A stretch of 64,000 bases of DNA. It comes from Astropecten irregularis. Taxonomy: Eukaryota; Echinodermata; Asteroidea; Paxillosida; Astropectinidae. Position 1 is the stretch's first letter; each line of letters begins with the position of its first letter. Below, piece after piece: positions 10,367 to 64,000 of the stretch. The translations under genes were made by a program, and so were the position numbers. The notes under the pieces are model-generated. The model was given only the letters and a program-made list of their open reading frames with translations. It made no database searches and was not told the origin of the DNA. The DNA lies in the NCBI GenBank assembly GCA_963971285.1, contig OZ020265.1, positions 5,992,270-6,056,269 on the forward strand, in the 5' to 3' direction.

Positions 10367-11650
10367 TGGAACGGTTATTAAGCTTACAAACTATTCCGCA
10401 ACTTCCAGCCCTTTTGTGCAAGGAAAGAAAACAAAATCAAGAGAATAAAAAATGAAAGTTTATGAAAGTGACGAGAAAAGAAGTTCATCTCTTGAAAATT
10501 TTGAAAGTTCCAAATTTGTGGATGATTATTTTGAAGAATGAAAGAACATAAAGAAATTGAAAACTGAAGTCAAATTTTTCGCCCGCCCTGAAAAACAATA
10601 CAATAATTATTCCCAACCAAAGCATTTTATATCAAGATATAAAAAAGTACTTTAGTATATGAAGATGCTGTGTACAAGAGAGATTTGTGTACTGAAAAAC
10701 CTCCAAAGTTGCTGTTAAATATGCATATATGCGCATATGAATCATGCTGGCTGCTGGGTATGCAAATTAACCTCATGAATATTCATAAAAACATCTTAAT
10801 TTCCATAATAATTGGCATGATTTGTTCCTTGTTTAAAACATTTCTTGGATGAATTTCTACTGAAACGACCAGAAAGTTATGTACCTTTTTAAAAACATTG
10901 CCCGCATTTGATTATCATACGTTTAAATGTACATTATATATAAATATTCGTTCACAAAGTACATTTTATTTATTTTTTTTTTGCTTAAAGTTTAGACTTA
11001 AAGCGCTTTTACGTGAAGAAAAAAAACTTGCTAGATATATTCTTTAAAAAAAAAATAAACATGATAAAGATTTTCAATTCATTTGAACGAAAGGTAGCCA
11101 CGCCCACAAGTGTTAAATATGCATAATCCGATTTACATGTACATTAATATTCGTAACAAATGAAAGATTTTCTGCTTGAAAAAAAAAAAAAAAAAGCCGG
11201 CACCTTTATATCTTCCATTTCATAAATGTCTACTTAATTATTTCTATACTTTTACTCGTTTAGATTTTATTTTATCTTTCAATACACAAAAACCCATTTC
11301 TGTCTTTTTTTGTTTCTTAATATATAATACACAACTGCAAGAGATTGTAGGGAGAAAAAAAGCTGCACTGTGTGTTACTGTTTGCCTACTGGCAATTCAA
11401 CAGCCTATCAGCTCCCTCTGGCATTTCATCAGCCTGGCAGCAACACAGTGTACCTACAAAAATCTCTAATTATTAACTCATGGGTTAACTTATTTTTTTT
11501 TTATTAACCTACAAATATTAATAATCGGTGAGTACTGTGTTTAAAGAGAATCTTGAAGAAAAAAATAATATATAAAGCAACTAAGCAGGATTTTTCTTGT
11601 GTGTTTTTTTTTTATATAATTATACACAGATTATCAGCAAAATCTGGCCA
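10367..11650. other. AT-rich intergenic DNA
   Basis: Long A and T runs and repeated TATGCATA/AATATTCAT motifs. No open frame of interest. It probably contains the end of the p190RhoGAP 3' UTR or lies beyond it. Confidence 0.45.
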
Positions 11651-11652
11651 TT

Positions 11653-11658
11653 TTTATT
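11653..11658 (-). promoter_or_regulatory. candidate p190RhoGAP poly(A) signal
   Basis: TTTATT on the plus strand is AATAAA in the gene's direction, about 980 nt after the stop. A 3' UTR of about 1 kb is plausible. Unverified. Confidence 0.25.
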
Positions 11659-12640
11659 GAAGGAGGCCCTCTAGTGTCCAAATTGAGTACAGTCTCCTTG
11701 ACTGGGTTTCACCCATATGATATGTAAAGTTGCATGATGATGTTGTTCTGTATGTCTTAGAGATTTTTATGAATGAGATGGTTTCGTAATGATGTAATGC
11801 TGTACCTGTGATAGTACAGTGTATCTGTGAAAGTGTAACGCGTGTCACACTGCTGTGTAACACGCATGTCACACTGCTCACTTACAACCGAAGGAGAATT
11901 TAAAGCAGTGTATAGAATTCCAGGGTTAACATGAAAATTGCAAATTTATAAATTCGCAATCGCAACTGCAGGACCAATGGACACAATTTATAACGATGTC
12001 AGTTGACGATTTGTTATTGTTGCTCGGATACTGTTGCCAATGCATCCTTAGTAACATACCATTGGTGATTTGCAGCATAGAGACCTCCGTGTGCATAATT
12101 AAGCAGATATCAGTCCCAGCAAATATCGTGAGCATTTTGCATCTAATGAATATTCATAATAATATATGAATATTCACATTGCAAAATGGAAGATTCCATT
12201 TTAGCATTAGGGAATATTAACGTAAGAAACCCTCTGGGTTGACAACAAATCACTGCTTAGACATTTTCTGTTTAAGCTATACAACCAGCAAAGGTCATCC
12301 AAGATGACCTCTGGGTCAAAGGTCGTCCAAGATGACCTCCGGGCCAAAAGGTTATCCCGCTAACGTTGGATCAGTACTTTCAAATGTATCAATATACAAG
12401 ACTCCAGGTTCGTAACCAATTTAAAAAAAAACTCCAAATGGAAAACATAAATGACCTCAGGGGTCAAAGGTCATTCTACACGACCCCATGAGGTCAACAA
12501 GGAGGTCAAGAGTTCTTCAGAACATCTTCCAGGCGACTACAAAAGTGACAAGGATGATGTCATTAAGGTTTGATATTTACTGGAAATCATGAGAGGATTG
12601 GAGGAGGTGGAGCCTCAAAGTTCAAAGGTCAGAGGTCGTC
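11659..12640 (-). other. presumed p190RhoGAP 3' UTR
   Basis: No open frame here resembles a protein. The part nearest the stop (12290-12640) is rich in AGGTCA/TGACCT half-sites, including GGGTCAAAGGTCA around 12460 and TTCAAAGGTCA around 12610. A short inverted pair, GGTCATCCAAGATGACC, lies at about 12293. Extent depends on the unverified poly(A) site. Confidence 0.4.
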
Positions 12641-61811
<49,171 letters not shown>

Positions 61812-61868
61812 CTGTAACCAAACATGAAGCACAAATTAATCCTTCCGTCACCGTGGGAAGACTATCAT

Positions 61869-62022
61869 CAATGGGAGACTTTGGAGAACCGGTCTTCAAG
61901 TCAACAGCACACGCGCACGTAATTGTGAGCATGTGAGCATTGTATTGCGCCTGCGCTGTTGTGCGTGCGCTGTTGACTTGACACATGTATGCTTGAAGAC
62001 TGTTCTTCAAAGTCTCCCATTG
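61869..62022. mobile_element. fold-back MITE, sister of 18688-18834
   Basis: CAATGGGAGACTTTGGAGAA pairs with TTCTTCAAAGTCTCCCATTG. The right arm has a short ACACATGTATGCTTGA insertion. Confidence 0.88.
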
Positions 62023-62094
62023 AATCCACACACACACACAGCACTTGACCCATTGTTAACCCCTTCCGCCCGGGAAGCCCTGGTATGATACATC

Positions 62095-62280
62095 AATGTG
62101 GATATAGCGGTATATGAATGGTTTCATCAGCTTCTGACTACCAAACGAACAAGGATAATTGACTATTAGGGACACCATCAACACAGGGCTGGATAGCTCA
62201 GTTGGTATAGAGCGTCTGTACGGTATTCTAGGAGTTGCTGGATCGAATCCATATTTTTTTTTTCATTTTTACAAGGTGTT
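62095..62280 (+). mobile_element. tRNA-derived SINE
   Basis: Head GGTTTCATCAGCTTCTGACT, A box GGATAGCTCAGTTGGTATAG, B box GCTGGATCGAATCC, then a T-run. Confidence 0.72.
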
Positions 62281-62294
62281 AACCATATGTACCT

Positions 62295-62400
62295 GGGGTC
62301 GATTTCACGACCGATCGTAACTCGAAATGCAAAGGATAGCCAAATGCATTATAAGTCCTACGATTAAGTTACAATTTCCAGTTTGGTGAAATAGACCCGA
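62295..62400. mobile_element. MITE, GGGGTCGATTTCACGACC termini
   Basis: GGGGTCGATTTCACGA and GGTGAAATAGACCC are an imperfect TIR around AACTCGAAATGCAAAGGATA. Confidence 0.6.
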
Positions 62401-62454
62401 TGTCAACTTGTTACCGAGAATGTTAACCAAAATTTTGACAGTGTACCGATGCCC

Positions 62455-63907
62455 TTTAAAGGTAATATCATATATTGGTTTTTGTCAAAGAAATGCAGAT
62501 TCGTGGGCAAAAACATCAAAACAGATACAGTAACAGTCATCTGTGAAATTTCCAGTCCCACAAGATGGCCACTTTTTGAGAAAACAGTGACAAATGCCTT
62601 CCGTATTTTAAAATGTTTTCATCGTTATTGTTTATCTTCCGAAGATCAAAACTGTTTTTTGGGGTCAATTGGTTTTACTCTTTTATGGATAAATACATTA
62701 TTTCAGCCAGACAAATGCTAACGGTATGTTTCTACCATCACCATCTTTATAAGTTATACCTTAATCTGGGAAGATTTCTGTTTCGGTATATGCCATCAAT
62801 GTATGATACTAGGGCTGTGCGTTCTACCCGGGTACTCGAAACCCGACCGAAACCATCGAGTACCCGGCTCCATTTTTTCGATTCTATTACCCGTAAAAAA
62901 ATAACAACCATGCCCTTTTTCATATAATACATCACTGACCTGCAAAATTGGTAGTTTTTGCAATGTAAAAAGCAGATTATTTACCGCAAATCTGTACCGA
63001 AACCGGCAGCAAGCCACATATCGACGCAGTCCGGCCGCGATCTACGGTACCAGACAACGCGACGCACCCAAGCCGCGATGTAGGCCTACATGTACCGACC
63101 AAAAATCCTACCGCGTACGGCAGATCATGATCGGAACCAACCGAGCCTACAACGTGCACACACAATACGTACGGTGTACACAGTATGTAGTCTTCCTGCC
63201 CGCACGTGGTCGAGACTGGTGCACGTTGTTTTGACAAATTGGCTTTTACGCGTGGCCGTGTGTGGGGCGGGTTACCAGTCATGGAACATTCGAGATTACC
63301 ATGCTGACCATGTGCACAATGAATCGTGTTTACGTCTTAATAATGCTTTGGTCGCCCTCGGAATTTTTCTCACGTTATTTTTTTAAGATCTAGCACATGT
63401 ACGTGAAAAGTGTGTTTCATCTTATTGGCCAACTGGACAAAATTACCGACTGAAATTCAAGTAAGATTTAGCTGATCAGGAAAATGCGATTTACGGGGTG
63501 GTCAGAATATTTTACGGGGATCACGCAACGAAATAACAACCCTGACAGTGCATACATCGTGTTTTATGTCGGCGGTGCTCGATGTCGGAAAAAAAGATCG
63601 CGCTAAGTTTTGCTTGGCCTTTCATGTCGGTAGAAATAGCGTAAACTAAAATTCGGCACCCCTAAAAATAGCCGAAATCCACTAAAGGTCGGGGTGTTTT
63701 GGGGAGGGTCTGGTAATGTTTTAGCACGCCTGGCTCGGAGCCCCGATATCGTACTCACCAACGGCCATTACGCAACATACTTCCGGGTTCTTAATTTCTT
63801 ATGTTTTATATTATATCGCGGGTACCCGGGTACCCGCCCGTTTGGGCAAAGGGTACTCGGGTCCAAAATTACCCGTGAATGCACAGCCCTATATGATACT
63901 ACCTTAA
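62455..63907. mobile_element. TTAA-type TIR element split by hAT-like element
   Basis: TTTAAAGGTAATATCATATA begins it; TATGATACTACCTTAAAA ends it. The hAT-like insertion lies within its right TIR. Confidence 0.88.
62810..63891. mobile_element. hAT-like element, 1.08-kb internally deleted, nested
   Basis: TAGGGCTGTGCGTTCTACCC to GAATGCACAGCCCTA, flanked by the 8-bp duplication TATGATAC (62802-62809 and 63892-63899). It is the reverse complement of the ends of 49802-51997, lacking about 1.1 kb of its middle. Confidence 0.92.
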
Positions 63908-64000
63908 AATACATGCATTGACTGACATTTTGGGTATCATTTCTTTATTTTGAAAAACCTCACCAATCCTAGTCAACTTTTTGACTCACCCATAAAAGTT

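Noticed and set aside
61812..64000. Further upstream p190RhoGAP exons (FF domains)
   Set aside because: I looked for frames ending in phase 2 with a donor on the minus strand; only MITEs, a SINE and the nested hAT-like element were found.

Overview
This is animal nuclear DNA. It has two intron-rich genes with GT...AG introns, tRNA-derived SINEs, dense MITEs and many tandem arrays. The protein sequences fit an invertebrate deuterostome. Repeat texture (frequent AGAGGGCGC patches, short TIR elements starting GGGGCCRATTTCA, CCCTAA-type telomere-like termini) makes me favour an echinoderm, perhaps a sea star; that species call is inference.

Layout. (1) 569-5663, plus strand: the last six exons seen of CPSF3 (CPSF73), the pre-mRNA 3'-end endonuclease; its 5' part lies left of the window. 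(2) 5664-12640: intergenic, with a 55-bp array starting about 60 bp after the CPSF3 stop, a ~170-bp satellite with a palindromic core, AT-rich DNA, and the presumed 3' UTR of the next gene. (3) 12641-61811, minus strand: 25 consecutive exons of one p190RhoGAP gene (ARHGAP5/ARHGAP35 type), from the first pseudo-GTPase domain to the stop. The 5' part (GTPase and FF domains) lies right of the window. The genes are tail to tail.

I joined all exons by hand. Splice sites and phases agree at every junction: the CPSF3 part gives 316 residues and the p190RhoGAP part about 1,252. The p190 linker between pseudo-GTPase domain 2 and the RhoGAP domain is unusually long. It is built largely from small phase-1 exons, several carrying one tyrosine motif each (VYDH, LYDH, VYGK, LYGV, IYDR). 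Seven in a row are multiples of three, so any subset can be skipped in frame.

The introns are full of non-autonomous mobile elements, many nested: hAT-like elements with 8-bp target duplications (one an internally deleted form of the other), TTAA-flanked elements, a TIR family with ~104-bp internal subrepeats, fold-back hairpins, MITEs whose ends are expanded GGCTCA hexanucleotide arrays, and a tandemly amplified SINE head. I saw no transposase, reverse transcriptase or other third protein-coding gene. Most long open frames are translations of tandem repeats.
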